NCBI GenBank assembly: GCA_963770315.1
Contig: CAVYPC010000002.1
Span: 2,666,001 to 2,730,000 of the forward strand
Reading direction: 5' to 3'
DNA from: VRUE01 sp963770315
GTDB taxonomy: Bacteria; Actinomycetota; Thermoleophilia; Solirubrobacterales; 70-9
DNA length: 64,000 nt
Shown here: positions 40,956 to 51,253 of the stretch, in pieces
How positions within the stretch are numbered: position 1 is the first letter of the stretch
Layout of the letters: every line of letters begins with the position of its first letter
Made by a program: the position numbers and the translations under genes
Notes under the pieces: generated by a model
Database searches by the model: none
What the model was told of the DNA's origin: nothing
What the model saw: the letters and a program-made list of their open reading frames with translations, nothing else

Positions 40956-41753
40956 ATGTTCTCGCCACTGCGCAACCGTTTCGGCATCCCGGGCGCGATC
41001 TCGGTGATCGCCCTGGTCTTCGCGATGATGGGCGGCGCTTACGCCGCAACCAACAACGGCGGCAAGGCAACGGCTTCGGCCAAGGCCAAGAAGGGGCCGC
41101 GTGGGCCGAAAGGCCCAGCAGGCCCGGCGGGTCCCGCAGGTCCCGCAGGACCGGCGGGAGCGAAGGGCGACACCGGCCCGGCCGGCGCCAACGGCGCCAA
41201 CGGTGCCCCGGGGGCTCCCGGCAAAGACGGCACCAGCGTCAGCAGCGAAGAATTCGGCGTCGCCGGCAAAGAAGGCAAATGCGTCGGCACGGGCGGCTCG
41301 AAATTCCTCGCCGGGGCCAGCAAAACCTACGCCTGCAACGGCTCCCCCTGGAGCGCCGGCGGCGCCCTGCCCAAAGGCTCGACCGAGACCGGCACCTGGG
41401 CGATGAACGGGGGGACCACGACCTACACCAAAGGTCACGAATTCAATTCCATCCTGGCTCCGATCTCCTTCGAGGTCCCCCTCGCCGGCCCGCTCGACTT
41501 GGCTCACGTCCACTACTCCTCCGAAGCGGGCTTCGCCAGCACCTGCGAAGGCAGCCTCGACGAACCCACCGCTCCCAGCGGCAATCTCTGCATCTATGAG
41601 GGGTTCGTGGAAAAAGCGACGTTCTTCGCCGCCCTCACTCCTGGATTCAGTGAAGGGGCGAGCAAAGCGGGGACCGTCCTTTTCTTCGCCCTCGAAGACC
41701 TGAAAACCAGCGACAACGCTTCGGGTATGGGCTCCTGGGCCGTGACCGGCTAG
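40956..41753 (+). CDS. Secreted collagen-like protein (cassette 2)
   Basis: The 265-aa protein is nearly identical to the cassette 1 collagen at its N-terminus (MFSPLRNRFGIPGAISVIAL). It then has about 16 Gly-X-Y triplets rich in GPA. A 33-residue insert with two Cys (EGKCVGTGG... KTYACNG) is absent from the other two collagens. The C-terminal domain runs from SPWSAGGALPKGSTETGTW to GSWAVTG. A 26-bp palindrome spans its stop codon. Confidence 0.88.
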   Translation: MFSPLRNRFGIPGAISVIALVFAMMGGAYAATNNGGKATASAKAKKGPRGPKGPAGPAGPAGPAGPAGAKGDTGPAGANGANGAPGAPGKDGTSVSSEEFGVAGKEGKCVGTGGSKFLAGASKTYACNGSPWSAGGALPKGSTETGTWAMNGGTTTYTKGHEFNSILAPISFEVPLAGPLDLAHVHYSSEAGFASTCEGSLDEPTAPSGNLCIYEGFVEKATFFAALTPGFSEGASKAGTVLFFALEDLKTSDNASGMGSWAVTG

Positions 41754-41764
41754 CCGGTCACGGC
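41739..41764. terminator. 26-bp perfect palindrome across the collagen stop codon
   Basis: GCCGTGACCGGC-TAGCCGGTCACGGC is fully self-complementary, with the TAG stop in the centre. With a CTAG tetraloop it gives an 11-bp stem, with no T-tract. It may partly terminate or process the cassette mRNA, lowering expression of the giant protein gene that begins 52 bp after the stop. No equivalent exists in cassette 1. Confidence 0.6.
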
Positions 41765-41805
41765 AGAAGCGATTCGGCGGCCAAGGGCGAGCGAGGGAGA
41801 CCACG

Positions 41806-44800
41806 GTGAGAGTCACAGAGCAAAAGCCAGCAAAGCGATTCGCTGCGGGCGGGGCGCTGGTCGCCCTCCTCGCCGCCGCCGTCTTCCTCCTCGCCTCGAT
41901 CGCCTCTGCCGCCGCCCCGTCCCTGCTCTGGCAGGGCGGCGAGCCCGGCCCCGGCGCCGGTCAGACCAATCACCCCCGCGGCGTCGCCGTCGACCGCAAC
42001 AACGGCCACGTCTTCGTTGTCGACTCGTTCAACCAACGCATCGATGAGTTCAATCCGTTGGGCGAGTTCGTCAAGACCTGGGGCTGGGACGTGGTTGCAT
42101 CCGGTCCCGGCAACACCGGCGCCGGCTTTGAGATCTGCGAACCGGAAAGGGGCGACAGCTGCAAAGCCGGCAGCGAAGGGATCGGCGCCGGCCAGCTCGG
42201 CGGCTCCCCACAGGGCGTCGCCGTCGACTCCGCCGGCAACGTCTACGTCGTCGATTGGGGTGTCCCCTCCAACCAGCGAGTGCAGAAATTCAACCGCGCC
42301 GGCGAATTCCAGCTCGCCTGGGGCGGCGACGTCGTCTTCGACGGTCCCGATGACTCGAGCAACAACGAGGAACAGGAGCTGACCCTCTCAGCCAGCTCGG
42401 GCAGCTTCCGGCTGGGGTTGCCGAACATCCTCAGTCCCGGCCTCCCGCAGGAAACGCCATCGCTGCCCTTCAACGCCTCAGCCGCAGAAGTCAAAGCCGC
42501 ACTCGACGCCCTGCCGAGCATCGGCGGCCTCGGCGGCTCGGTCTCGGTCAGCGGCTCAAACCCCTATACCGTCAGCTTCGAAGGCAAACTGGGCGGCGAC
42601 AACGTGCCCCAGCTCTCGGTCACCCAGGGGGTCGGCTCGACGCTCAAATGCTCGAGCCCGACCGCCGCCGAAACGATCTCCTTCAAGTGGCTGCGCAACG
42701 GATCGACGATCGAAGGCGCCACCGCCTCCACCTACCTCACCAAAGAAGCCGACAAAGGCAAATCGATCCAGTGCCTGGTCACCGCCACAAACGCCAACGC
42801 CGGCTCGGCCCAGGTCTCAGAGCCCGGCCAGGTGATCGCACCGGCGCCGAAGACCCTGGCGCCGACCCATTCAGGATCGATCGCCGCTCCCGAAGCGAGC
42901 GCCCCGCTCAGCGTCGGTGGCGGCGGTGGGCAGACGCTCAGCTGCGCCGCCGCCGCTGCGGGCTGGAAGGACAGCCCTGACGGGCAGTTCGGGTACGGCT
43001 GGTATCGCAACGGCGTGCAGATCCAATTCCCCACCCAATCCCCCACCTACAAACTGAGCGCCGCCGACCTCGCCAGCCCGGCGGTCTTCCAGTGCGAAGT
43101 CGTCGCCAGCGGCTCCTTCGAAGGCCTCGACACGGTCAAGCTGAGCGCCAACCTCGCCACCGTGCCGGCGCCGAGCTCACCGCCGGCGCCGGAAGCAAAA
43201 GCGAGCATCTCACCGGCGAACAACCTCACTACCATCGCCGAGGGCGGCGGGCCGGAGATCTGCAAAGCCGCCGATCAGTGCAAAGGCGGCAGCAGGGGCG
43301 CCGCCGAAGGCGAATTCGGCAGATGGCCGGGCGGAGGCAGTTTCATCGCGATCGACCCCACCGACAAGGTCTATGTCGGCGACGAGAACCGGATCCAGCG
43401 CTTCGATACCGAAGGCGTCTTTCAGTCCCAGATCGCCCTGCCGGGCAAAACCGTGCAGTCGCTTGCCACCGACGCCGCCGGCAACCTCTACTACGGCACC
43501 GGCGGGCCGGGCATCCACAAGATCAGCCCCGCCGGTGTGCCGCTTGCGCCGGAAACCTTCGAACTCCCCAATGGCGGCTCTGGCGCATCAAATCCGACTG
43601 CGGTCGCCGTCGATGCGGCCGGCAACGTTTATGCCTTCGGCCCCACCGGCGTCCCGGGCAATAGCGGCACTCCACGCAACCCAATCGACGAGTTCGACTC
43701 TGCCGGCAAACTGATCGCCAGCTTTGGGATCGAAGAATTCGGCGGCTCGACCGGGATCGCGGCCAACCTCTGCCCCGGCAGCGAAGCGCCGGGCAACTTC
43801 TTCGTCACCAACGTGGGCAGCAGTTTCACCAACACCGAAGACTTCGTGCGCGCTTACGGCACGCAGCCAAACGGCTGCTTCAAGGCGCTCACCGGCTCTG
43901 CGAGCAAAATCGAAGAAACCAGCGCCACCCTGAACGGCACGGTCAACCCCAGCGGCTCGCTCTCGAGCGAATGCCGCTTCCAGTACGGCACGACCACCTC
44001 CTACGGCTCGATCGTGCCCTGTGCGGAGTCAGCGGCAGCGATCGGCGAAGGGACTAAACCGGTTCCCGTCCACGCCGACCTCAGCGGCCTGCAGAGGGGA
44101 ACCGTCTACCACTACCGGCTGTTGGCCAAAGTCGCCGGCACGAGCGAAAAAGGGCCCGATCGCAGCTTCAAGACCCTCGGCCCGCCGGTGATCTTCGAGC
44201 GATTACACCGTCGATGCCACCGCCACCGAGGCGAGCCTGAAGGCACGGGTAAACCCCGAAGGCTTCCCGACCACCTATCGCTTCGAATACGGCCCCGATG
44301 CCTCCTATGGCCAGAGCAGCGCCGACGTCTCGATCGGCTCAGATCGCAGCGATCACCCGGTCGTGATCACGCTCAAAGGCCTCACTCCCGGGGCGACCTA
44401 TCACTGGCGGATCGTCGCCGCCAACTCCTCGAGCGAAAAAGCCGGCCATCCGAGTGAAGGCGAAGACCACATCCTCCATACCTACCGTCCCAACGCCGTC
44501 GAGACCGACTGCCCCAACCAGACCTTCCGCACTGCCGCCTCGGCCTTCCTGCCCGACTGCCGCGCTTATGAGATGGTCAGCCCCCTCGACAAAAACGGCG
44601 GCGACATCTTCAAGGAACTTAGCGGCGCGAAGGAAGCCGGCGACCGGGTCCAGGCCTCCCCCGACGGCAACCGCATCACCTACACCGCAAACTCATCCTT
44701 CGCCGGTTCCCCCAGCAACTTCGACTTCAACCAGTACCTCGCCGACCGCCGCGAAAGGGGCGAACCCGGCGAAGGCTGGTCCAACCAGGGGATCAACCCT

Positions 44801-46642
44801 CCCGTCGCGGGCCAGTCGGTCGACCCGGCCTACCTGTTCGGCTTCGTGCGCGAATTCATCGCCTTCACGCCCGACCTCTGCAGCGCCTGGCTGGTCGATC
44901 ACCAGACGCCGCCCCCGACCGCCGACGGGCAGCCGGGCTACCCGAACCTCTACCGGCGCGAGAACTGCGGCGCCGGCGCCGGCAGCTTCGAAGCGCTGGT
45001 GCCAGCTCCCAAATACGAACTGCCCGCGGGGACGCCATTGGCATACGTGAACCGCAACTCGGTCGAAGGCTACTCCGCCGACGGCAGCCAAACGATCTTC
45101 GCTGCCAAGGCGAAGCTCAGCGAAGAAGCCGCCAAAGGAACCGACTTCGAACTTTATGACAGCTCCGGCGGCGAAGTGCACTTGGTCAGCGTCCTGCCCA
45201 ATGGCAGCGCCGCTTCGGTGGGTGCAAGCCAAGTGGGGAGCGGCTCCGCCGGCAACCTCGACCGAGCCGTCTCCGGCGACGGCTCGCGGGTCTATTGGAC
45301 TACTGGCAGCAAGGTCTACCTGCGCCAACACCCCGAGCAGGGCATCGTGCCCGGCGAATGCAGCGAAGCGGCGATCGCCTGCACGGTGTCGGTAAGCACC
45401 GCCGCCGCCACCTTCTGGAGCGCCGCCGCCGACGACTCCAAGGCCCTCTACTCAGAAGGCTCTCTCGCGGGCGGAAAAGCAGACCTCTATGAATTCGACC
45501 TGGCGAAATACGAAGCCAAAGAACCGCCGCGGCGGTTGATCGCTCACAACGTCAAAGGCGTCGTCGGCACCAGCCAGGCCCTCTCGCGGATCTACTTCGT
45601 CTCCAGCGACGGGCTGGCGCCGGGGCAGAAAAACAGCCAGGGCGATGAAGCGAAAGCGGGCCAGCCCAACCTCTACCTCGACGAAAAAGGCGCGGTGAGC
45701 TTTGTCGCGACGCTGATCGCGGGCGACGTCGGGGCACTGGAACCAGGTTCGCAAAGCCTCGCCTATGACGTAAGCGAAGGGACCCCCTACTTCCGCGCCA
45801 CCAGGGTCAGCGCCGACGGCGCTCGCATCGCCTTCGAGTCGCGGGCGCCCCTGACCGGCTATGACAATGCCAGCGTGGGAGACGGCAGGGCGAGCGTCGA
45901 GGTCTTCGCCTACGCCGCCGGGGGAGCGCTCGATTGCGTCTCCTGCAACCCGAGTGGGGCGCGGCCGAGTGGCATACGCGAACTGCGCGTGCCGTATGAA
46001 CGGTCGAAAGGGAACCCCACCTTTGTCCCCGCCGCCGCCTGGATCCCGACCTGGGAAAGCCCCCTGCACGCCTCAAACGTGCTCTCGGCTGACGGCAGTC
46101 GCCTCTTCTTCAACTCAAACGACGCGCTGGTGCCGCGCGACACCAACGGCGCCCCCGACGTCTATGAGTGGGAGGCGCCGGGCACGGGCCGCTGCAGCGA
46201 AGCAAGCGCCAACTACTTCGCCCAAAACGGCGGCTGCCTGTATCTGATCTCCTCGGGGGAAAGCCCTGAGGAATCGGAATTCTGGGAGGCGAGCCCGGAC
46301 GGGCGAGATGTCTTCTTCACCACCTCCTCGAGCCTCCTGCCCCAGGACCCGGGCCTGATCGACCTCTACGACGCCCGCGTCGACGGCGGCTTCCCCCGGC
46401 CGATCGAGCCGCCTGCTTGTGAAGGCGAAGCCTGCCAGGGCGCGGTAGCGCCGCTCAACGACCCGACTCCCGCCTCCTCGGGCTTCCGCGGGCCCGGCAA
46501 CCCGGTCAAAGGCGCCTCCAAGCCGCGCTGTCCGAAGGGCAAGCGCCAGGTGAGGCGTGCCGGCAAATCCCGCTGCGTCGCCAGGTCTCACAAGAAACAG
46601 CAAAAGCGCCGAGCCAACCACGACCGGAGGGCGGAGCGATGA
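41806..46642 (+). CDS. Giant secreted NHL / Ig-FN3-like / PD40-like protein (cassette 2), frameshifted
   Basis: This is the paralogue of the cassette 1 giant protein, with the same order: signal peptide (ending SIASAAA), NHL repeats (HPRGVAVDRNNGHVFVVD), Ig-like segments (ISFKWLRNGSTIEGATAS), NHL block, FN3-like segments, PD40-like propeller and the basic RCPKGKRQVRRAGKSRC tail. The first frame loses homology after KTLGPPVI at about 44193 and stops at 44457. Homology resumes in another frame from SSSDYTVDATATEASL (near 44195) and continues to 46642. Two bases lost from a CTCT run, or one gained, would explain it. Corrected length is about 1,610 aa. It starts at GTG 41806. Confidence 0.82.
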
Positions 46643-49488
46643 AGCGCCTCGTCTCGATTCTCGCGATCGCCGTGGCAGCGGCCGCCTGCCTGCCCGCCGG
46701 CGCCCAGGCTGCCTTTGGCATCAACAACTTCGACGTGACCTTCACCAACGAAGACGGCACCCCTGCCACCCAGGCGGGCTCCCATCCCTTTGCGCTGATC
46801 GGCACCTTCGGCACCAACCTCGACGAAAAAAACATCCCCGAAGGCTGGCTCAGGGACCTGAGCACCGAGGTGCCGCCCGGCTTCTTCGGCGACCCCACCG
46901 CCTACCCGCGCTGCGCGACGGTCGAATACCTCGCGGGTAACTTTAACCCCGCCTGCCCGCTCCCGACCCAGCTCGGCATCGCCGGGATCTCGGCTACCAC
47001 CCCGGGCAGCTGGGAAACCCACCCGGTCTTCAACCTGCCGCCGCCCCCCGGCGTGCTCGTGCGGCTCGGCTTTCGCATCGCCACCGAGAACACCTTCATC
47101 GACATCCGTCTCTCCACCGAGCCCCCCTACCACGCGATCGGCGCCGCGCGCAACACCCCCCAGCTGACCAACGTCTTCGGCGGCAAGCTGCAGCTCTGGG
47201 GCAACCCGGCAGACCCCGTCCACGACGAAATGCGCGGCGTCTGCGGGCACCAAGCTGCCTTCCTGCCCGTCGGCGACATCAAGGACTTCGAATTCAAGCC
47301 GACTGGCTTTTCGTGTCCCGTACCGCCCAACCCCAAGCCCTTCCTGACCCTGCCGACCAACTGCGCCGAACCGCTTCCGAGCAGCTACCAGGCCCGCTCC
47401 TGGAACGATCGCGACGGCGACGGCAAAGCCGACACCGACGCCGGCTCGATCCTCACCCACGACGCCGCCGGCAACCCGCAGCCCTTCGACGGCTGCGGCA
47501 AAGTCGGCTTCTCGCCGACGACCGAGACCAAGACCAGCACCGAATCGGCTGAGACCGGCTCGGGCCTCGACTTCTCGGTCGACTTTCACGACGAAGGCTT
47601 GACCAGCGTCGGTGGACTGGCCCAGTCGGAGGTAAAGAAAGCGGTCGTAACCCTGCCCGAAGGGGTGACGATCAACCCCTCTGTGGGAGAAGGCCTGGCG
47701 ATCTGCACCCCGGCCCAGATCGACCAGGAGACGCTCGAATCAAAACCGGGTGAAGGCTGCCCCGATGCATCGAAGCTCGGCACCCTGCACGTCGATACGC
47801 CGTTGCTCGACGAAGGGATCGAGGGCTCGGTCTATCTCGCCCAGCAAGACGATGCGGCAACGACGACTCCTGGGGCGGAGAACCCCTTCGACACCCTGAT
47901 CGCGATCTACCTGGTGCTGCGCAACACCAACCTCGGCCTGCTCGTGAAATTACCGGCCAAGGTAGAGCCAGATCCCAAAACGGGGCAGCTGGTGACGACC
48001 CTCGACGACAGCCCCCAGGTCCCCTTCAGCCACTTCAACTTCCACTTCAAAGAAGGTGCCAGGGCGCCACTGATCACCCCATCGGCCTGCGGCACCTACA
48101 CCACCAGCGCCAAGTTCTACCCCTGGTCAGATCCCTCTAACCCCCAGACGGTGAGCTCCTCTTTCAAGATCACTCGGGGAGTGGGAGGAGGCCCCTGCCC
48201 CCCGGAAGGAATCTCTCCCTTCCATCCCGGTTTCAGCGCCGGAGCTCTGAACAACAACGCCGGCAGCTTCAGCCCCTTCAACATGCGCCTGATCCGCTCT
48301 GACGGAGAACAGGACATGACCAAGTTCTCCGCGATCCTGCCTCCGGGGGAGCTCGGATCGCTGGCCGGAGTGGGCAAATGCCCCGACTCGGCGATCGACG
48401 TCGCCAAGTCAAAGACCGGTAGGCAGGAGCTTGCCTCTCCGAGTTGCCCGGCCAACTCGCTGATCGGCCACACCCTGGCCGGAGCGGGAGTGGGGGGCTC
48501 TCTGACCTACGTCGGCGGACAGATCTACCTCGGCGGCCCCTACCACGGTGATCCCTTGAGCGTGATCTCGGTCACCCCGGCTGTGGCGGGTCCCTTCGAC
48601 GCCGGAACGGTGGTCGTCAGGCTGGCCCTGACCCTCAACTCCAAGACCGCCGAAGTAGAAGTCGACGGCGCCAACTCAGACCCGATCCCCCACATCCTCA
48701 AGGGAATTGTGCTCAAGGTCAGGGACCTGCGCATCTACGTCGATCGGCCCAACTTCACCTTGAACCCGACCTCGTGCAACGAATCGAAAGCCAGGGCCAC
48801 TCTCTTTGGCTCCTACCTGAACGTCTTCGATCCCTCCGATGACGTCCCGGTTGCGCTCTCCGATCGCTACCAGGCCGCCAACTGCCTGAACCTCGGCTTC
48901 AAGCCGAAGCTCGCCCTGAAGCTGAAAGGCGGGACCAAGCGCGGCGGGCACCCGGGCTTGATTGCCAACTACACGCCGAGAAAAGGCGATGCGAACATCA
49001 AAGGCCTCGTCGTCCGCCTGCCGCGCTCCGCCTTCCTCGACCAGGCCCACATCCGCACGATCTGCACCAGGGTCCAGTTCGCCGCCAAGGCCTGTCCCCC
49101 CGGCGCTCAGTATGGCTTCATCAAAGCCTGGACGTCGCTCCTGGACACGCCGCTGGAAGGACCCGTTTACCTCAGGTCCTCCAATCACAAGCTGCCCGAC
49201 CTGGTCTTCGACCTGCACGGGCTGGTCGACGTCGAGGTGGCGACCAGGATCGACTCCGCCCAGGGCGGGATCAGGGCGACGCTCGAAGACGCGCCCGACG
49301 CGCCGCTCTCCAAAGTCCTCTTGAAGATGCAGGGCGGCAAGAAGGGGCTGATCGTCAACAGCCGCAACCTCTGTGGGGCTACCTCGAAGGCCAGTGTGGA
49401 ATTCGGTGGGCAGAACGGGAAGCAGTTCAACGCCAACCCTGTGATGCAGGCCGATTGCGGTGGGAAGCGGAAGGGGAAGCGGGGGTAG
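46639..49488 (+). CDS. Secreted ~950-aa repeat/beta-rich protein of unknown function (cassette 2)
   Basis: The 949-aa product starts MKRLVSILAIAVAAAACLPA with a signal peptide ending AQAAFG. Its ATG overlaps the preceding stop (ATGA), as in cassette 1. It shares FTNEDGTPATQAGSHPFA near the N-terminus and is close to identical to the cassette 1 protein over the C-terminal two thirds (from about YVKKAVITLPEG to the end). No known domain is recognised. The coupling and secretion signals suggest it is made and exported with the giant NHL protein. Confidence 0.85.
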   Translation: MKRLVSILAIAVAAAACLPAGAQAAFGINNFDVTFTNEDGTPATQAGSHPFALIGTFGTNLDEKNIPEGWLRDLSTEVPPGFFGDPTAYPRCATVEYLAGNFNPACPLPTQLGIAGISATTPGSWETHPVFNLPPPPGVLVRLGFRIATENTFIDIRLSTEPPYHAIGAARNTPQLTNVFGGKLQLWGNPADPVHDEMRGVCGHQAAFLPVGDIKDFEFKPTGFSCPVPPNPKPFLTLPTNCAEPLPSSYQARSWNDRDGDGKADTDAGSILTHDAAGNPQPFDGCGKVGFSPTTETKTSTESAETGSGLDFSVDFHDEGLTSVGGLAQSEVKKAVVTLPEGVTINPSVGEGLAICTPAQIDQETLESKPGEGCPDASKLGTLHVDTPLLDEGIEGSVYLAQQDDAATTTPGAENPFDTLIAIYLVLRNTNLGLLVKLPAKVEPDPKTGQLVTTLDDSPQVPFSHFNFHFKEGARAPLITPSACGTYTTSAKFYPWSDPSNPQTVSSSFKITRGVGGGPCPPEGISPFHPGFSAGALNNNAGSFSPFNMRLIRSDGEQDMTKFSAILPPGELGSLAGVGKCPDSAIDVAKSKTGRQELASPSCPANSLIGHTLAGAGVGGSLTYVGGQIYLGGPYHGDPLSVISVTPAVAGPFDAGTVVVRLALTLNSKTAEVEVDGANSDPIPHILKGIVLKVRDLRIYVDRPNFTLNPTSCNESKARATLFGSYLNVFDPSDDVPVALSDRYQAANCLNLGFKPKLALKLKGGTKRGGHPGLIANYTPRKGDANIKGLVVRLPRSAFLDQAHIRTICTRVQFAAKACPPGAQYGFIKAWTSLLDTPLEGPVYLRSSNHKLPDLVFDLHGLVDVEVATRIDSAQGGIRATLEDAPDAPLSKVLLKMQGGKKGLIVNSRNLCGATSKASVEFGGQNGKQFNANPVMQADCGGKRKGKRG

Positions 49489-49491
49489 GCT

Positions 49492-51087
49492 TCAGCCGCG
49501 GCGCTTGCGCAGGGTGCGGGCGCCGACCTTGAGCAGTGGCCCGGCGCCTTCGCGCAGGGCCTGGGTGCGGGTCGCGCCTTTGCCGTAGAGCAGCTTCGCC
49601 GAGGCGCGCACCGCTTCGCCCAGGGTCTGGTCGTAGGGGTGCCACCAGAAGTCGCGGGTGAGGCCCGGCTCCCAGGCGTTCATCTTGACGTTGACGCACT
49701 CGTAGAAGCCGAATTTGGAGTGCGAGCGGCCGACGCCGGAATCCTTGACGCCGCCCCAGGCGCACTGGCAGGCGCCGTGGCTGAAGGAGTGGTCGTTGAC
49801 CCAGACCATGCCCGACTCGATCCGCCGGGCGATCCGGGCGCCCTTCTGGCGGTCCTTGGTCCAGACCGAGGCGCCGAGGCCGAACTCAGAGTCGTTCGCC
49901 AGGTCGATCGCCTCCTGCTCGGAGTCGACGACGACGATCGGCAGCACCGGCCCGAAGACCTCCTCGCTCATGATCCGCATCTCGTGCGTGACCCCGGTCA
50001 GCACGGTCGGGGCGATGTATTTGTCCGAGAGGCCGGCGACCTCGGTCGGGCCGCCGCAGAGCTTGGTTGCGCCGGCGGCGACCGCGTCCTCGATCAGGTC
50101 GACGACGATCTCGTACTGCCCATCGGAGGTCATCGGGCCGATCTCGGTCTCCCACTCGATCGGGTTGCCGAGCCGCAGCTGCCGTGCCTCGCGGGTGACG
50201 CCCTCGACGAAGCGGTCGGCGACCTCGCGCATGACATAGACGCGCTCGATCCCCGAGCAGGTCTGGCCGGCGTTGGCGAAGCCGCCCCAGACGGCGCCGG
50301 AGATCGCGTTGGGGAGGTCGGCGTCGGCGCAGACGATCATCGGGTCCTTGCCGCCCAGCTCGAGGACCGAGCCCTTCAGCTGCTTGGCACACACCTCGCC
50401 GACCACCCGGCCGACGTCCACTGAACCGGTGAAGAAGACCTTGCCGACGCTCGACTTAGCCAGCGCGTCGCCGACCGCGCCGCCGCCGTGGACTACGCGG
50501 ACCAGGCCCTCGGGCAGCCCGCCCTTCTCGAAGACGCGGCGGATCGCCTCGCCCAGCAGCGGCGTCAGGCTGGCCGGCTTGAGGACGACGCCGTTGCCGG
50601 CCATCAGCGCGATCGCCACCTCGCCGAAGGGGATCGACCAGGGGTAGTTCCAGGGCGCGATCACCCCGACCACCCCGATCGGCTCATAGGTGAAGCGCGA
50701 TTTCTTGCTCGCCAGGAAAGCCTGGGACATCCTCACCTTCTCGTCGGCGAGGATCTTGGGGCCGGCCTTGGCGCACCAGTGCAGTGCGTCGACGGTCGGC
50801 AGCAGCTCCATCGTGTAGGCCTCGGCGCGGGGCTTGCCCTGCTCTGAGACGAGCAGCTCGGCGAGCTCGTCGATGTCGTCGAGGAGCGCATCGGCCGCGC
50901 GGCGCATGTAGCGCGCCCGGTCGTCGAGGCTCAGCTCGGCCCAGGCAGGCTGGATGCGGGCGACGTCGTCGACCACGGCTTGGACCTGGTCGGGGGTGAT
51001 CGTCGCGACCGAGCCGACCAGCTCTCCGGTGGCGGGGTTGAAGGACTCGAGCGTGGACGCGGCTGGGCGTGCTTCGGTGGTGGCCAT
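49492..51087 (-). CDS. NAD(P)-dependent aldehyde dehydrogenase
   Basis: The 531-aa enzyme has the ALDH fold motifs: FNPATGELVGSV, APWNYPWSIPFGEVAIALMAGN, FTGSVDVGR, catalytic Glu in LELGGKDPMIV, catalytic Cys in NAGQTCSGIERV, and EEVFGPVLPIVV. ATG 51087 is preferred to the longer frame, since homology begins there. The substrate cannot be told; the C-terminal extension (GATRTQALREGAGPLLKVG) is common in succinic-semialdehyde-type actinobacterial enzymes. A type A inverted repeat fills the space to the divergent rarA gene. Confidence 0.93.
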   Translation of the reverse strand: MATTEARPAASTLESFNPATGELVGSVATITPDQVQAVVDDVARIQPAWAELSLDDRARYMRRAADALLDDIDELAELLVSEQGKPRAEAYTMELLPTVDALHWCAKAGPKILADEKVRMSQAFLASKKSRFTYEPIGVVGVIAPWNYPWSIPFGEVAIALMAGNGVVLKPASLTPLLGEAIRRVFEKGGLPEGLVRVVHGGGAVGDALAKSSVGKVFFTGSVDVGRVVGEVCAKQLKGSVLELGGKDPMIVCADADLPNAISGAVWGGFANAGQTCSGIERVYVMREVADRFVEGVTREARQLRLGNPIEWETEIGPMTSDGQYEIVVDLIEDAVAAGATKLCGGPTEVAGLSDKYIAPTVLTGVTHEMRIMSEEVFGPVLPIVVVDSEQEAIDLANDSEFGLGASVWTKDRQKGARIARRIESGMVWVNDHSFSHGACQCAWGGVKDSGVGRSHSKFGFYECVNVKMNAWEPGLTRDFWWHPYDQTLGEAVRASAKLLYGKGATRTQALREGAGPLLKVGARTLRKRRG

Positions 51088-51110
51088 CGGTCGATTGTAG
51101 GTGGTGTGGG

Positions 51111-51238
51111 GGGAGCCGGGGGAGGTCACGACGGTGCCCGTCACCGCCTTTGGCGGTGAAATCTGGTGCCGCTTCGCGGCTGAGAAACACTCTGCGGAGC
51201 CGCTACGCGAGGCACCGTCGTGACCTCCCCCGGCTCCC
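51111..51238. repeat. Long inverted repeat, type A (28-bp perfect arms) between ALDH and rarA
   Basis: Positions 51111-51138 and 51211-51238 are exact reverse complements over 28 bp. The 72-nt loop carries the core CACTCTGCGGAGCCGCT also seen at 6362-6404 and 59756-59798. The right arm ends 15 nt before the rarA ATG, and the left arm begins 23 nt from the ALDH ATG, so the element occupies both promoters. Confidence 0.92.
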
Positions 51239-51253
51239 TCATACTCGTCTGCA

